DNA of 64,000 nt. Origin: Thuidium tamariscinum (lineage: Eukaryota > Streptophyta > Bryopsida > Hypnales > Thuidiaceae). Both the position numbers and the translations under genes were made by a program. Each line of letters begins with the position of its first letter. Position 1 is the first letter of the stretch. Under the pieces are notes generated by a model that saw nothing but the letters and a program-made list of their open reading frames with translations, was not told the DNA's origin and made no database searches. Shown here piece by piece: positions 37,369 through 50,134 of this stretch. The DNA lies in assembly GCA_947034885.2 (NCBI GenBank), contig OX344752.2:23645386-23709385 (forward strand), read 5' to 3'.

Positions 37369-37898
37369 AATAGAAGATCATGCTCAAATATCAATCCTAT
37401 ATTTTCATTATTTGAAACCATAGATGGTATATTACTATAACAAATTTCAATTTCTTCTATAAATTTCTTTTATTATTATCATTTTTTTGAAAAATTATAA
37501 ATTATATATATTTGAGATTTCTCAAAAGGTGTAAGTAGCAATGTAAATTGGTATAAATTTTTTCCTATAGGTCATTTTATTTACTTACATCCAAAATAAT
37601 AATAACAAAGTCCTTAAAGTCAAATTAGGCCATTAAGCCAAATTTATTTTTTTATTTAGTTGATATACAAATTTTTCATATTTTTGGATTATGGAAAAAT
37701 TTATTTTCTATTTATGTTGTTTTTTCAAAAAATTGATGGAAAAATCAAATCATTGTGATTTTTTAAAGCTAAAGGAGGAAATTAATTAAAATATATGAAA
37801 AATAAATAAAAACATAGATTAATTAAAATATATATTATAATAAATTTTAAAAGAAGAAATGTGAAAGAAACACAAAAATATTATGTTCTTTGGATTTA
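37369..37898. other. AT-rich spacer, no gene seen
   Basis: Extremely A+T-rich with no coding frame or repeat end recognised. Confidence 0.4.
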
Positions 37899-38074
37899 TG
37901 ACTCCTAAAGGACCAAACTGCATTTTTTTGCAACATAGCAATTTTGGGCAATTCACTACCGATGGAGTTTGTTTTTTCTTTGAAATTTTCACACAACATG
38001 TGTCCAAGGAGTAGCTTTAAGGCCCAACCATTTTCATAACTTTTGACTATATGTTTCAAAGTTATTGTATGATA

Positions 38075-39528
38075 CTTCCTCTATTCCACTAAAAACCTCC
38101 TAAAATCTTCTACTTGAGGGATTAAATGTAATTTCAATTATAGTGCCAATAATACATACATTCAAGAATAAGAATCCCATCCCTTAAATCTATTCAAAAT
38201 CTTTACTGTAGGAGCTATCATTTAGACTTTCAAAATCCATGTACAAAATATGATTATTTAGTATAGTTTGTAAATGCTGCTGATTTTGTCATTTTAAATT
38301 GTTTAAAGGATAGTGGAAATACTAGGATTCTAAAAACATGTTCTCTAATCTAAATATCTACAAGAAAGAAATCTATTCTACTTTATGATCAAATTTTCAT
38401 AGCGGGGAAAGTAGTCACTAAATGCACTATCAACACTAGTGATTAACCCCTAAAGGACCAAACTGCGTTTTTTGGCAATATAGCGATTTTGAGAAGCTCA
38501 TTGCCAATAGAGTTTTTGTTTTTTTTCTTTGAAATTCTTACACAACATGTGCCCAAGGAGTAGCTTTAAGGTCCAACAATTTTCATAATTTTTGACTACA
38601 TGGTTAAAAAGTTATGACATGATATGTTATTTTTTCTACTCGGCGAGTAGCCTGGGTAGAAAAAAAACTTCTTAAAAAATTAATTTTTGGAAAAATTAAA
38701 ATTTGAAATTGGTTTCTTTGATTTTTATCTAAGCAGAAAGCTTTTAATCATTCCATTTTGATTAATGAGTCAAAAGTTTTTAGGATTTTTAGTTTGAGGT
38801 AGTTTCGGCTAGTTATAGAATCTCTACACTACAAAAAAAAGTTTGAAATTCTTTATTTAATTCAATTTTTAATTAGGTGTATATTGTTTATAAATAAATT
38901 GTTAATAATTTAGTATTTTGGCTCATTTTCTACTTCTTTCTACTTACTATTTTTTTCCTACATGTTGTACAATTCCAAATGATCTGAAAATTTTCAAGCA
39001 TGTAGCCAACTTCAATTGAAAAATGAATCCAAGGAGTTACAATCATTTTGGACATTTTTCCACACGAATATGGTCTTCTGAAGTGCAGCTGCCCAGATTT
39101 CCACAATGGTAGAAAAATGATTTTTGTCACTTCAAACACTAATATCTTGCAATCTACATGGTGGAAATTGCTAAAAAAATTTTCACATCTCTTTAAACTT
39201 GTGCTCTAAAAGATCCTGTGGTTGCTTTTGTCCAAAAATGTTTTTTTTAAAAGTTTGGTAGTTGTCTAAGAAATGATAGTTTTGAAGTGGTTTTGGTGAA
39301 AACATAGTCAAAAACCTTTAGGGGTTAAAAGAACAAAAGTACAATGTGCTTCATAAAGGCGAGGCCAATCTTGCAAATCTAATGGAATGCTTCTAAATTG
39401 TTTCATTTGCCCCCACAAGGTCATTTGATACAACCAACATTTAGTAAATGGTCGAAATTCAAAAATAGAGCTTTTAAGTAGAACAATAATTCTACCTAAT
39501 TTGGAGGTTTTTAGTAGAACAAAGGGAG
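38075..39528. mobile_element. Stowaway-like (Tc1/mariner) element with TA duplication
   Basis: It is flanked by TA at 38,073-38,074 and 39,529-39,530. The left terminus CTTCCTCTATTCCACTAAAA and the reverse complement of the right terminus, CTCCCTTTGTTCTACTAAAA, are imperfect inverted repeats that extend through a further AACCTCC. CTCCCTCCGTTCC-type ends with TA target are those of Stowaway elements. Without the TTAA element nested in it, its length is about 570 bp. No transposase. Confidence 0.7.
38443..39328. mobile_element. Family A TTAA element nested inside the Stowaway-like element
   Basis: TTAA at 38,443-38,446 and 39,325-39,328 enclose an 878 bp body with ends CCCCTAAAGG and CCTTTAGGGG, intact over 10 bp. 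The terminal ACCAAACTGCGTTTTTTGGC matches the right end of the 33,435 copy, so it lies in the opposite orientation. The body aligns throughout with that copy. Because it interrupts another element and keeps perfect ends, it is among the younger insertions. Confidence 0.8.
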
Positions 39529-39715
39529 TACCTATGTAGTTTTCATTGCTCGGCGAGTAGCTTGGGCAACTAGAAAAACTTCCTCAAAAATCACTTTTAA
39601 AAAATAAATAAAAAATTGAAATTATTTTTTAGATTTATATTCATGTGGAAAGCTTTGAATCATTTCATTTTGATTAATGAGGTGAAAGTTATGGGAGTTT
39701 TAGTTTGTGGGTAAT

Positions 39716-41614
39716 TGTTGGAAGTGGAGGCTATTTAGTTGTGTTTTGAAGTTCCAATTGGATAATTGGGATTAGTTAGGGTATCTCTTCCAATTAGATA
39801 ATTGCCAATTTTTGGTCCTTATTAGATTCATCTCTACGAGTTTTTGTTTAGCCATTGATGAAGTTCTAGTTGGAGTTTTCCAACCCATTGTATTGTGTAT
39901 TTCTCGTTATTTTGTTTTATTGTATTTGTATATGTGTGGTGAGGTGGAAAGTTGAAGTAATGATCATAATTGTAGTGGAGGAATATGAGACTATGACTAT
40001 GAAGTGTGTGAGATGTGAATATACTGATTAAAGTACAAATTTGAAATGAGTGTAAAGGTTGCGTCAAACATGGCTGAGGTGTAAGTGAGAATGAAAATAA
40101 TTTAGAAAGTTGTGACAAATCAGATGATTCAAAAATATATGTAATGGTGATATACTCACCAATTCAGTTGAATGAAATATTCGATTTAACCCTAAACCGC
40201 CCAGACCCAGTTCGCGTGATGCTAAAGCTCTGGAACGTCACAGTAGAGAATCACAACCGAATTACTAGGTTGCGCAAAATTGGACAAATTCAATGGTGGG
40301 TTTGAACATGAAGGACAGGGCGATGCTCCTTGTCACCTTGACTTGGCAATTGAGTGGCCAATTCACCTAAAATCAGTGATTCGAAGAGGCACCGTGCCGT
40401 GAAAATGAACGGAGTTATCAGCTTCTGAGAGCACAATTTTACAGATTGTGGGCATAAAGGTGTTCAATTAGAGACCAATGCGGGAAAATTTGGATGACAG
40501 TGTATACGCAAGGAGGCTGACAAAAAATTGGAGCAAACGATAACTTGCATGCCGTGATTCAAACACTTCAAATGTACGCACTTGCTGAAGGGTGACCGGT
40601 GCAGACCGGAAGTCGCTTCCTCGCGACGGGTGTGGCCAGTACCCTCAGCAACTTGCGACATTGCGACGGAACTGAGCAACACCCACACTGGCAACTAGTT
40701 TTTGCGACAAAATTGGCAAACATTTACGTTCAATTCATTGCGCCATTGTCAATGCCATACTTAGCAAAAGAACCCCAAACTAATCTTGCACCAGTGTGAC
40801 AAATTGGAATTCATAAAAAACCCAATGGGATGCCGTGATACACCACAAGAGTTCACAAAAAGTCTGCTCTGAGAGATAGAATGGAAATCACAAAATTGTC
40901 CATTGTAACTATAGCAAATGAGTAAATTGGGTAACTTACACCACAGTCATCGGAAATTTGGTACAGTAGGCTCGCTTGGCCACCACAACCCTAAGGCATC
41001 CGAAGAACTACTCTATCCCCGCTACGAACCTCGACTTAGCCATGAACGGTATGGAACCGGCTAGCCCAGGTCACTTTTGTGACATTGCTACTAACTGCCA
41101 TGTCTCGAGTTCCACCATCGCCCACTCCGACAAGCATAGCCCACATTCTCACATCGAGAAGCTTCGAGGGAGGCGCGCAATCAGTTTAGGGGAGTGCTGA
41201 TTCTCGCATTGGAGTTGAACAGGCGCTGTTGATTCTCCCTCATTGCAATATTTGAGAAAGAAAATTCGGAGAGGCCAGAATCCGTCCCCTTGGGCGGTTG
41301 AGGGTTAAGCAAATTGGTGTCATGTGGGTGTGATTGTATGATTGAATTATGTGATGTGATTGAAAAATTTATGGAGTGTGAATCCTAATTGGATAAGTTG
41401 TCAAGTTTGAGTTACATTCCTAATTGGAAGTGCAAAGTAGTTTGAGTAGCTAATAATTTTCTAGATTGGGTCATGGTTTCCTATTTTAGAATTGTATTAT
41501 CTATTTTAGATATTAGTCCATTAAGCATAGATTTCCTACTTGATTGTCTCCCTTGGAACAAACTTATTACACTAATAGGATAGTTTCCAATTTGGTAATT
41601 ATCCTTCTTCAACA
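39716..41614. mobile_element. Probable solo LTR (about 780 bp) carrying a nested TTAA element
   Basis: The insert starts TGTTGGAAGTGG and ends cttcttcaaca, the TG...CA style of copia-type LTRs with short inverted ends. It interrupts a family A body. With the nested 40,186-41,308 element removed it measures about 780 bp, the size of a lone LTR. I could not identify a matching 5 bp duplication, nor any gag or pol sequence, so the class is tentative. Confidence 0.45.
40186..41308. mobile_element. GC-richer TTAA element with CCCTAAACCGCCC ends (family D)
   Basis: Perfect TTAA flanks lie at 40,186-40,189 and 41,305-41,308. The left end is CCCTAAACCGCCCAGACC, and the right end reverse complements to CCCTCAACCGCCCAAGG, giving 12 of 13 matching terminal bases. 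The 1115 bp body is clearly GC-richer than everything around it. Short frames occur on both strands, none transposase-like. It is the innermost insertion of this nest and its intact flanks suggest relative youth. Confidence 0.75.
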
Positions 41615-42537
41615 CTACTCTAAAATAAAATTTGAAGTCCTTTATTGAATTCAATTTTTAATATTTTTGAAAAAGAACAAAAATGTTAGGTGTAGATTGT
41701 TTATTACAACATTTCAACCATTGGAATTCGCATTTTTCAGTTCTATAAAAAAATTGTCAACAATTTAGTATTTTCAATTATTTTCTACTTCTTTTTTATT
41801 ACTATTTTTTTTCTACATTTGGTACAATTCCAATTGATTTGAAAATTTCAAGTATGTAGCAAACTTGATTTTAAGAATAAATCTAAAGAGTTACAACTAT
41901 TTTGAACATTTTTTCATACAAATGTGGCCTTCTAAAGTGTAGCTACTTGGATTTTTGCAAGGATAGAAAAAAGACTTTTCTCACTCCAAACACTAGTATC
42001 TTACAATCTACAAGGTGAAAACTTTTGAAAACTTTTCTACATCTTCTCAAACTAGTGTTTTAAGAGATTATATGGTTTCATTGTCCAAAAATGTTTTTTA
42101 AAAGAAATTTGGTAGTTGTTCTAGAAATGACAATTTTGGAGCAGTTTTGATGAAAACATAGTAAAAAACCTTTAGAGGTTAAGACACAGGGCTTGCAATT
42201 GCAATAATTCTTTTAATTTTTTGAGTTTTTTCAAACTTCAAGATGATGTAAGAAGAAATATTGTCAAGACACCAAATTTTTAAAATGGGTATATTAAAAG
42301 CTATAATCAAGGTTTACCAATGCACATCCACTTTAAGTATGCGTAAAGACCTTGAGGTCTTAAACCATCCCCTTATCAATTGTGATTAGTTGAATATTAA
42401 TTTTCAAAGATTTTGGTGTTAGGACAAAGCTATGTATCAAATTTAGTGACTTTTGGAGTTAAAAATTATTAGTAATAACGTATCTTATCCAAAAATTCAA
42501 TTTTTTCAAATTGAATTCTAGTTTTTCTTTGCTTTGT

Positions 42538-43086
42538 TTAACCCCTAGCCGCATTTTGACTCATCTAAAGTACTATTTGGAAGAATATTTTGGAATTGAG
42601 ATGCAAATAAAAGTTGTGAGAGTTTGAATTAGATTCTATTCATATGATTAGATTCACCATTGCTATCATTAATATTAAATTTTGAAAGGAAAAATTCAAA
42701 AAAATTTCTAAATTTAATTACAAACAAAATATTTTCATTTTCTGAATAAATTTTTTTGGAGTGCATTCGAAATGAGGTTTTCTTGATATATTGGATTTTT
42801 TGAATTTTTTGTGTACTATGATTCTATGACCTCATTTTTGCAATTCTAAGTTTAAATTGAGTCAATGCAGCTTTGGCTTAGTCAACCACTTGATATACTT
42901 TCACATTTGTAGTTTTAGAAAAATATGTACTTTACTAACTTTGAATCAAACCCTTGGATAGGCCAACAACTTCATAAAGTATCTCTAAAAATGAAGATGA
43001 CTTTCATCCAAGTTCTAATGAGAAAGAAATCTAATTTTCAATTTGCACATCCACTAGAAATTGGATGTCCGAGGCTTCAGGGTTAA
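42538..43086. mobile_element. Candidate TTAA element, weak ends
   Basis: Left TTAACCCCTAGCCGC at 42,538. Right ggcttcaggg then TTAA ending at about 43,086. Only CCC(C)T and the TTAA flanks agree. No interior match was checked with confidence. Confidence 0.25.
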
Positions 43087-43239
43087 CAATGGAAGACCCA
43101 TTTTTTTCCTTGAAAATTCATAGTTTTGAATTGCTAATACTACAAAAATGCTTTTTTTAATAAAAAGGTGCCTCCAACTGCCCTGAATTGCGGTTCTTAC
43201 TGTAGCTGCATAAAATAAGTTAATCCTGGCCAGCATATA

Positions 43240-43541
43240 GCCTTGAATGCGCCGCCAAACGACTGAGCCCTAGATCCACACCTTTCTAAAAATCAGGAGC
43301 ATCTCCCTCTCACAGCATGATGTGGCATTCCAGTGACTAATTACGGCACCCCATGCACCTCCTAATAATAACAGCAACTCTTCTTCAAGCTGAAGAGTTG
43401 CCTTGAGTCTCTCAATTCCTCCCCTTCACATTTGAATTGCAGCGCCTTCTCCAAGAAGAACCCAGCTTCAAACTGAGCTTGACCCTCCGCCAATTCGGCC
43501 CCAAGAATTCTGTGTGACCAACCGATTGTGCTGTAGTCTTG
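43240..43541 (+). promoter_or_regulatory. 5' flank of REV7 copy A
   Basis: GC content rises at about 43,240. This stretch ends at the ATG of the first REV7 gene. No specific promoter element is recognised. Confidence 0.3.
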
Positions 43542-45596
43542 ATGGAAGCTCCTCAAGGTGAGCGGAGATGGCCGATCTCCTCAAGTTGCGTGATCTCTTC
43601 AGCTATCAACACTTGCTTTTGCTTTCTCCAGGCTCATGGACGATTGTCTGTGCTTCCAGGAGATTTTGGCGAGTTAATTTGCGAGTTTCTTGAGGTTTGT
43701 GTTCATCAGCTGCTGTGCATCCGCGAGGTTTATCCACCAGGTAGGTTTACTGAGTCTCTTGCTCTCTGTTTTGCGTCCGTGGATACTCCGACTCGATACT
43801 TTTTGCTGATTTTCGTGTTGGTAACTGCTAGAGGATTCCAATGTACTGAAGAATGCGTTATTTTGATACCTTATGCGAAAGTTTTGAAGGGTTAAAGTTT
43901 TGTTAGTGGAAGTTTAAGATTGGTGATTTTGTTCGAAGTATACTGATTAAGGGGTACCGCAGCTGAATAGGGAAGTGATGCTTTGGAATCTCAAGCAATT
44001 TTGGGTGAGCCTACCTTAAATTTTTAGCCAATTTCGTGAGGGTTTTTAATTTTATGTGCAGAGATCTTCGAAAGACGGCGCCATTTTAATGTTCCGGTGC
44101 AGTGGGCTCGTCACCCTGAGTTGAGGGAGTATATACATTCGGCCGTTACTAATCTTCAGCCTTGGATTCAGCAAGTAAGGATATCTGTATCCCCAAGCTC
44201 TCATCATACATATCTTGGAAATTGGATTAACCCTCGAGGGCCTCATGTATTCTCTGGCGCTTTTTAGTGGGTCACATGGGGACTTTCTTTTGTTCAGTTT
44301 ATGTTTTTTTCGTGACTTAACATATGCATCTTGCTTCACTGATTCTACAGATTTAGAATTCCGTCTTCTGCGAATGATTTTGTTCACAAGATGATCAATT
44401 AAATTTGTCATGTAAAATACTATGAAATCTCTGTCGTGTAGGGGTGTCGAATAAAACCTGAGTCAAGCCCTGTACTGATCAAATTGGTTGATGCAATTTT
44501 AGGGCGTTGTGGAGAAAATCGCAGTAGTGTTTCTGGATGGCCACCAAGTGCCAGTGGAGAAGGTTATTTTCAAGCTATGCCTCAAGCTGGTGACAGGTGC
44601 AGGATTGCCCTCATCTCACCTCGAGTTTGCCCTTCGAGGCTTCCTCCTCAAGCTCTGCGTTTCTGATTCCGCACTGTCGCTTTTACCACCAGGTACATTC
44701 CCTTTGAAAAGTTCTCTAGCCCTAAGTGATGTCTTTATTTTGTAACTGCTACTGATCATATTTACTACCATAATACCTGTCATTTTTTTACATGTTCGTA
44801 TATGGAAATGAAAAAGGATTCCATTGCACGAAAGAATACGATATTTGCATACTGTACGCGAAGGTTACAATGGTTCAAAGTTTTTTAGGTGATTTCTAGG
44901 TGGTCTGTATTCTCTTTATCAGTGTGAAGCATTGACTGAAAATTTAGGGTGTCCCTAAACCTTAGTTGCAAAAGGTGATGTCCTGGGTAAGGGTAGCAAT
45001 AGGGTTTATCGAACCTTGCTTATGTCTTCATCAGGGTGAGGATTCTGTCTTCCTGTACTTTAGGCCTAGGGAAAATCTAAGGACTGTAGTTGGAGGTCAC
45101 AACGATCCCGATTACTTCTCTTGTGGAGTAACCCACGAGACTGTTGTGGCAATTGGGTGCTATTGCACTCCAATCCTAGAAAATTCTACGATATATGCAA
45201 CTAGCAGAGTCAAATTGAAGTGAGATAATCCCAAGGAGTAGTTGGTTGCCTTTAGAGGAATAATATTTTCATCACCGATAGAAGATTATGTGCCAAGGAA
45301 GTTTGATAACCCCAGTTCGTGCCCACAAAAGAATTGCAATAACGTTCATGAATTTAGTACTTCAATTATTCTTAGCTGGTGCAGATTGTTCGTGGGAGGT
45401 GGTGGCTTACATGAAGACACTCGATGCCGACATTTCCAGCAAAGGCCAGTATTGGGTACCAGCTGAGGAGAAGGAGGATTCAAACCAGAGCTTCACGATC
45501 ACAGCCATCAAGTCTATGCGCAGCAGTTGCTTGGACATGCAATTGTACATAGAGCACCCTGTCCCTGTAGAGGAGCCCCCAAAGAAAGAAAAGTAA
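43542..45596 (+). CDS. REV7: REV7/MAD2B HORMA-domain protein, copy A, five exons, 203 aa
   Basis: Exons 43542-43557, 43660-43740, 44062-44174, 44503-44692 and 45385-45596 join in frame to 203 residues. The HORMA fold covers about residues 8-195: GELICEFLEVCVHQLLCIRE, then FERRRHFNVPVQWARHPELR, EYIHSAVTNL, the central strand VPVEKVIFKL, LEFALRGFLLKL, and the C-terminal safety-belt part with CSWEVVAYMK and SCLDMQLYIEHP. REV7 is the accessory subunit of DNA polymerase zeta, binding REV3 peptides by safety-belt closure, and acts in translesion synthesis in the nucleus. The order and spacing of these blocks match plant MAD2B rather than the checkpoint protein MAD2. The first exon codes only five residues. 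The tail ends in a short charged PPKKEK. A paralogue follows 1.2 kb downstream. Confidence 0.88.
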
Positions 45597-46820
<1,224 letters not shown>

Positions 46821-48228
46821 ATGGAAGGCGTTCGTATCTCTGATCGAGGTACTTGCCCCGATCTTGAATGTTCTTTGAAGTTGAAGTTTTTTGCTCATTT
46901 TGATACGGTTCAATCGATGCAGCATCAAACCCTAAATCGAGAAGTGAAACCTAGCTCCGTTAGATTTTACCAATCGTAACGCTATTCCAGACGATTTTAA
47001 GTTTAAACCCGCTCAATTGTAGGTTTCAATCTGGGGCTGGGTATTCTACCAGTGATATTTTCTGTTTCGCAGGAGAGCTTGGAGAGCTGGTTTGTGAGTT
47101 TCTGGAGGTTTGCGTCCATCAGCTGCTGTGCATCCGAGAACTCTACCCACCAGGTAGAGCTCCTTCTGGAAGTTGACAGCTTTGCTTTGGCTCTGAGGTT
47201 CGGTGCTGCAATAGTAGAAAGTGGGATTTTTCTCATTCTGAACTTCATGAGAATAATCGGTTGTTGGATGTGTAGAGCTTTTTGAGAGACGGCGGCACTT
47301 CAACGTTCCTGTCCAGTGGGCTCGCCACCCTGGTTTGAGAGAGTACATCCATTCGGCAGTCACTAATCTTCACCCCTGGATTCAGCAAGTAAAGTTTTTT
47401 TTTTCTCTGACAATTTTAGCTCTGTTGAAATAGCCGTTTCCTATTCACTTGAGCTTCTGTGTGATATGGTATAACAGATTGCAAACAGTTTGGTACCAAA
47501 TCATCTTTGAGGCTTTTCACTACTTCGTTTACGGTTCCAAAGCAAGTTTGGTGCCGTTTTTTTTGCTAAGTCCTTGGTTGATTTTTCAGGGGGTCGTGGA
47601 CAAAATTACTCTTTTGGTTGTCGATACTAATCAGACGCCCGTGGAGAAATTTGTATTCAAGCTCGGCCTCAAGCAACTGTCAAGCGCCGGAGTGCCAGCA
47701 CAGCACCTTGAATTCGCCTTACGAGGCTTCCTCCTCAAGATCTCCGTTTCTGATGCGCTAATGTCGCCATTACCCTCAGGTACAAATTTTGCCAGAGAAC
47801 TTGCTGTGCTGAATTGCCTTACTGTAGGGTATCTAATGAATCCAATGAAGTTCTATCCAAAGTGAAGAGGAGCCTGGTGTACTTGTGCATTAAGTAGTAC
47901 CAAATATACTACTTTCGTTCTTCAATGATGAGAGAGCAAGGAAACTATCCAATAATGAAAGAGCAAAGAAATTGACATTAGTTTGTGTTTTGTGGGAGAT
48001 TGTTCATGGGAACTGGTAGCCTATCTGAAGTCACCCTCTCCGGACACCATCAACAAAGACCAACTTTGGATACCAGCGGATGATGAAGGTTGGGACCAGA
48101 GCTTCACAATAACATCCATCAAATCATTTCAGAGTACTTGTTTGGATATGCAGCTCCATGTGGAGCACCCCACAAACCAAAGATCAAGTGATACCGAGCA
48201 AGATGACATGTTCAACAGTATCACTTGA
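46821..48228 (+). CDS. REV7: REV7/MAD2B HORMA-domain protein, copy B, five exons, 213 aa
   Basis: Exons 46821-46848, 47073-47153, 47276-47388, 47590-47779 and 47999-48228 give 213 residues. Exons 2, 3 and 4 are 81, 113 and 190 nt, exactly as in copy A, with the same phases, so this is a DNA-level duplication. Counting by eye, exon 2 plus its junction codon matches at 23 of 27 residues and exon 3 at 35 of 38. Exon 4 differs more (DKITLLVVDTNQTPVEKFVF against EKIAVVFLDGHQVPVEKVIF). Safety-belt landmarks CSWELVAYLK and CLDMQLHVEHP are kept. The N-terminus (MEGVRISDRG) and the tail, which is longer and acidic, differ from copy A. The last acceptor, gggag, is weak, with a purine-rich lead, so that border is the least certain. 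Confidence 0.85.
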
Positions 48229-48854
48229 GAAGTCTCCCATCTCCCATCTTACGAGCCTCCCATCTTTCCATACAAATCCTGAGCTTCATGAAGTTGAGAA
48301 TTGGCACGTTGATTTCAGCAAAACAGTCTTATATGATTCGTTTCTCATGTACAGTTTCAGTTATTAACGCAATTGCATAGATCAATTCATTGGAAGACTA
48401 GTTAGCTCATTACATCTATTGTAGCGGGGAGCTTGTTCCCTCTCCACTGCTTTCCACACGTAATTGCTTTGTTTCAAAGCTTGTCAATCACTATCTTGAT
48501 AATCAAATGGCGGATATTGACAAATCTTTTTATAAAGCTCAAGATGCTATGCGAAATGAGCCTAGATTCTTTTTCCAAAGGTGCAAATGCAGTTGCCCAA
48601 GATTGTTATGAATTGTACTACATAGCATTACTCTGATATGCTCGTGGTGTGTCAACTGCGACTTCGTCTTTTTTACACTCATTGTACCTATGCTTTGAAT
48701 AATAAGAATTCACGTTCAAGTATTAGTTGGAGAGTGGTGCCGACATATTATTGAAAATTCTGGTAATGCTCAGATTGAGTTTTAGGAGGATTTAGCGGAT
48801 CAAATACTGTCTTGCATCTCAGTCTCAGAAACTATGTTGCATGTTAATTTTCAG
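48229..48854 (+). other. Spacer after REV7 copy B
   Basis: Non-coding by frame. Contains 48,505-48,630, related to 28,485-28,625 downstream of the PPPDE gene. A polypyrimidine-like lead and CAG at 48,852-48,854 form the acceptor of the next exon. Confidence 0.35.
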
Positions 48855-49811
48855 CTCTTATCCGTGGTACCTTTTGCGCTCCTTCGAAACCCTGATCAAC
48901 CTCAAGGCCAAGGGTACCTCTTCCAGAGTAATACCATCTCTATTCAGCCTTCCCTGCGTATCCTGGAACATTGCTGCCAACGTTTCGAGATTATGCAGGC
49001 TCGTTGTTTGATGCCAGGTTCAAAAGCAAGCTTTGTAATTGGATGCTCTACAGGCAGCACTGAAAAAATTGAGAGGTGCAAAAGAATAGTAAATGAAGAA
49101 GAGTGTGTTACCTCCCAATTTCCCAATCACTGTGTCGACATGCGGGAACTAGCTTCGAGTACCTATGTTGAATCTCTTCTAGATTGGGCAGAGTTGCCTT
49201 CATCTTCCAAAGAGGATTACAGTCAAGCATTCCTCCACATTGAAGCACTCGCAGTATTCGACGAAGAAATTCAGCAAGAGGTTCTGAAGTTGGAAGACTT
49301 TACTATGGACTTACCATCAAAGATTGTCAACTTGCAGAACACAAATGGCTACACGAGTAAGTTTTTAGATTCGATCAAATTTTAATAATTTTATTTATTG
49401 AATGTTGTTGAATTTTTTTAAATTCAAGAAAGCTTCATTAGCTAGCTCCTGATGTTTATTAAACGCTCAAATAGCAATAGAAGGAAATTACGTCATGGAC
49501 TGTAAACACAACTTACGTGCTAGCTGAGAAATTGGTTTTCTACTGAATAAGTTTAAATATTGCCTGCAGAGCCAATTTTGCAATCCTTCGAAGCTGCCAT
49601 AGGTGCTGAAAGCAGTACTGGGACGGAAAGCATCAATCTTGAGGACCAAGGATTTGACGACGCATTAGAGAATGCGAAGAGGCTTAGCTTAGGACTTGGA
49701 GAAGTGAAATCTGACAGCATTCAATTCGCGGCTGCACCAGCTCAAGACATGGCTCACTTTCGGCTGAAGCCATTGCGAAGAGCCCCTTTGAATGGTGGGT
49801 GCGTATGGTAG
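48855..49811 (+). CDS. Unrecognised protein segment, two exons
   Basis: Exons 48855-49356 and 49570-49811 join in phase (ACG A|AG CCA) into about 247 residues. An ATG at 48,834 lies in frame just upstream, so the segment could begin there without splicing, but 'aattttcag' before 48,855 looks like a true acceptor and an upstream exon may be missing. I do not recognise a family. Visible features: a Cys-containing first third, a stretch LLDWAELPSSSKEDYSQAFL, an acidic helix-like FDEEIQQEVLKLEDF, and a second exon with QGFDDALENAKRLSLGLGEV. The final 'aatg|gtgggt' resembles a donor, so the true gene may continue or be truncated. It could be an intact small gene or a displaced fragment, as its neighbours on both sides are single stray exons. 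Confidence 0.45.
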
Positions 49812-50134
49812 CCTTGAGAGCATGCGAGGCACCCAAGTCTCAGGTAACTTAATAATTATAACTCCTTTCTCAAACTCTTCCACACTCAGACAGTATCTTC
49901 AGGAGTTAGTATAGATTACACCAGTCGTGGGTAGTCCGCAATATTCCTTCAGTGTGATTATACAAACCCCCTGATCATCTCATCGGATCGGTCAAAGAGG
50001 GACATCTATTGACGAGTTCAGAACACGTTTGCTTTAAGTTAGTTGTAGACAGGAAATTTCTTGATTGAAAGAGATCGTGCATGACAAAACTAACTTGAGG
50101 CTGCCTGGGTTGGTTGATTCCCTGCCTGCTCCCA
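49812..50134. other. Spacer, intron-like lead of the CHAT exon
   Basis: No frame. Ends in cctgcctgctcccag, a good acceptor. Confidence 0.35.

Larger units (their letters stand above)
37899..42182. mobile_element. Family A TTAA element split by a Stowaway-like element and an LTR-like insert
   Basis: The left end (from about 37,899) is degenerate, ctcctaaaggaccaaactgc. The right end, aaacctttagaggTTAA, closes at 42,182. Its body is found in three pieces: 37,899-38,074, 39,529-39,715 and 41,615-42,182. They are collinear with the uninterrupted copy at 38,443-39,328. The pieces sum to about 930 bp, the family length. Confidence 0.65.

Noticed and set aside
40464-41200. Frames inside the GC-rich TTAA element as a possible transposase
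   Set aside because: All are under 80 codons, on both strands, and show no DDD/DDE spacing or other transposase motif.
39716-41614. Complete LTR retrotransposon
   Set aside because: No gag-pol frame, no second LTR and no primer-binding site; only solo-LTR-like ends are seen.
48158-48854. Fusion of REV7 copy B to the downstream unknown exons
   Set aside because: No donor of the right phase is visible in the last REV7 exon that would join to 48,855 without losing HORMA residues; copy B has its own stop.
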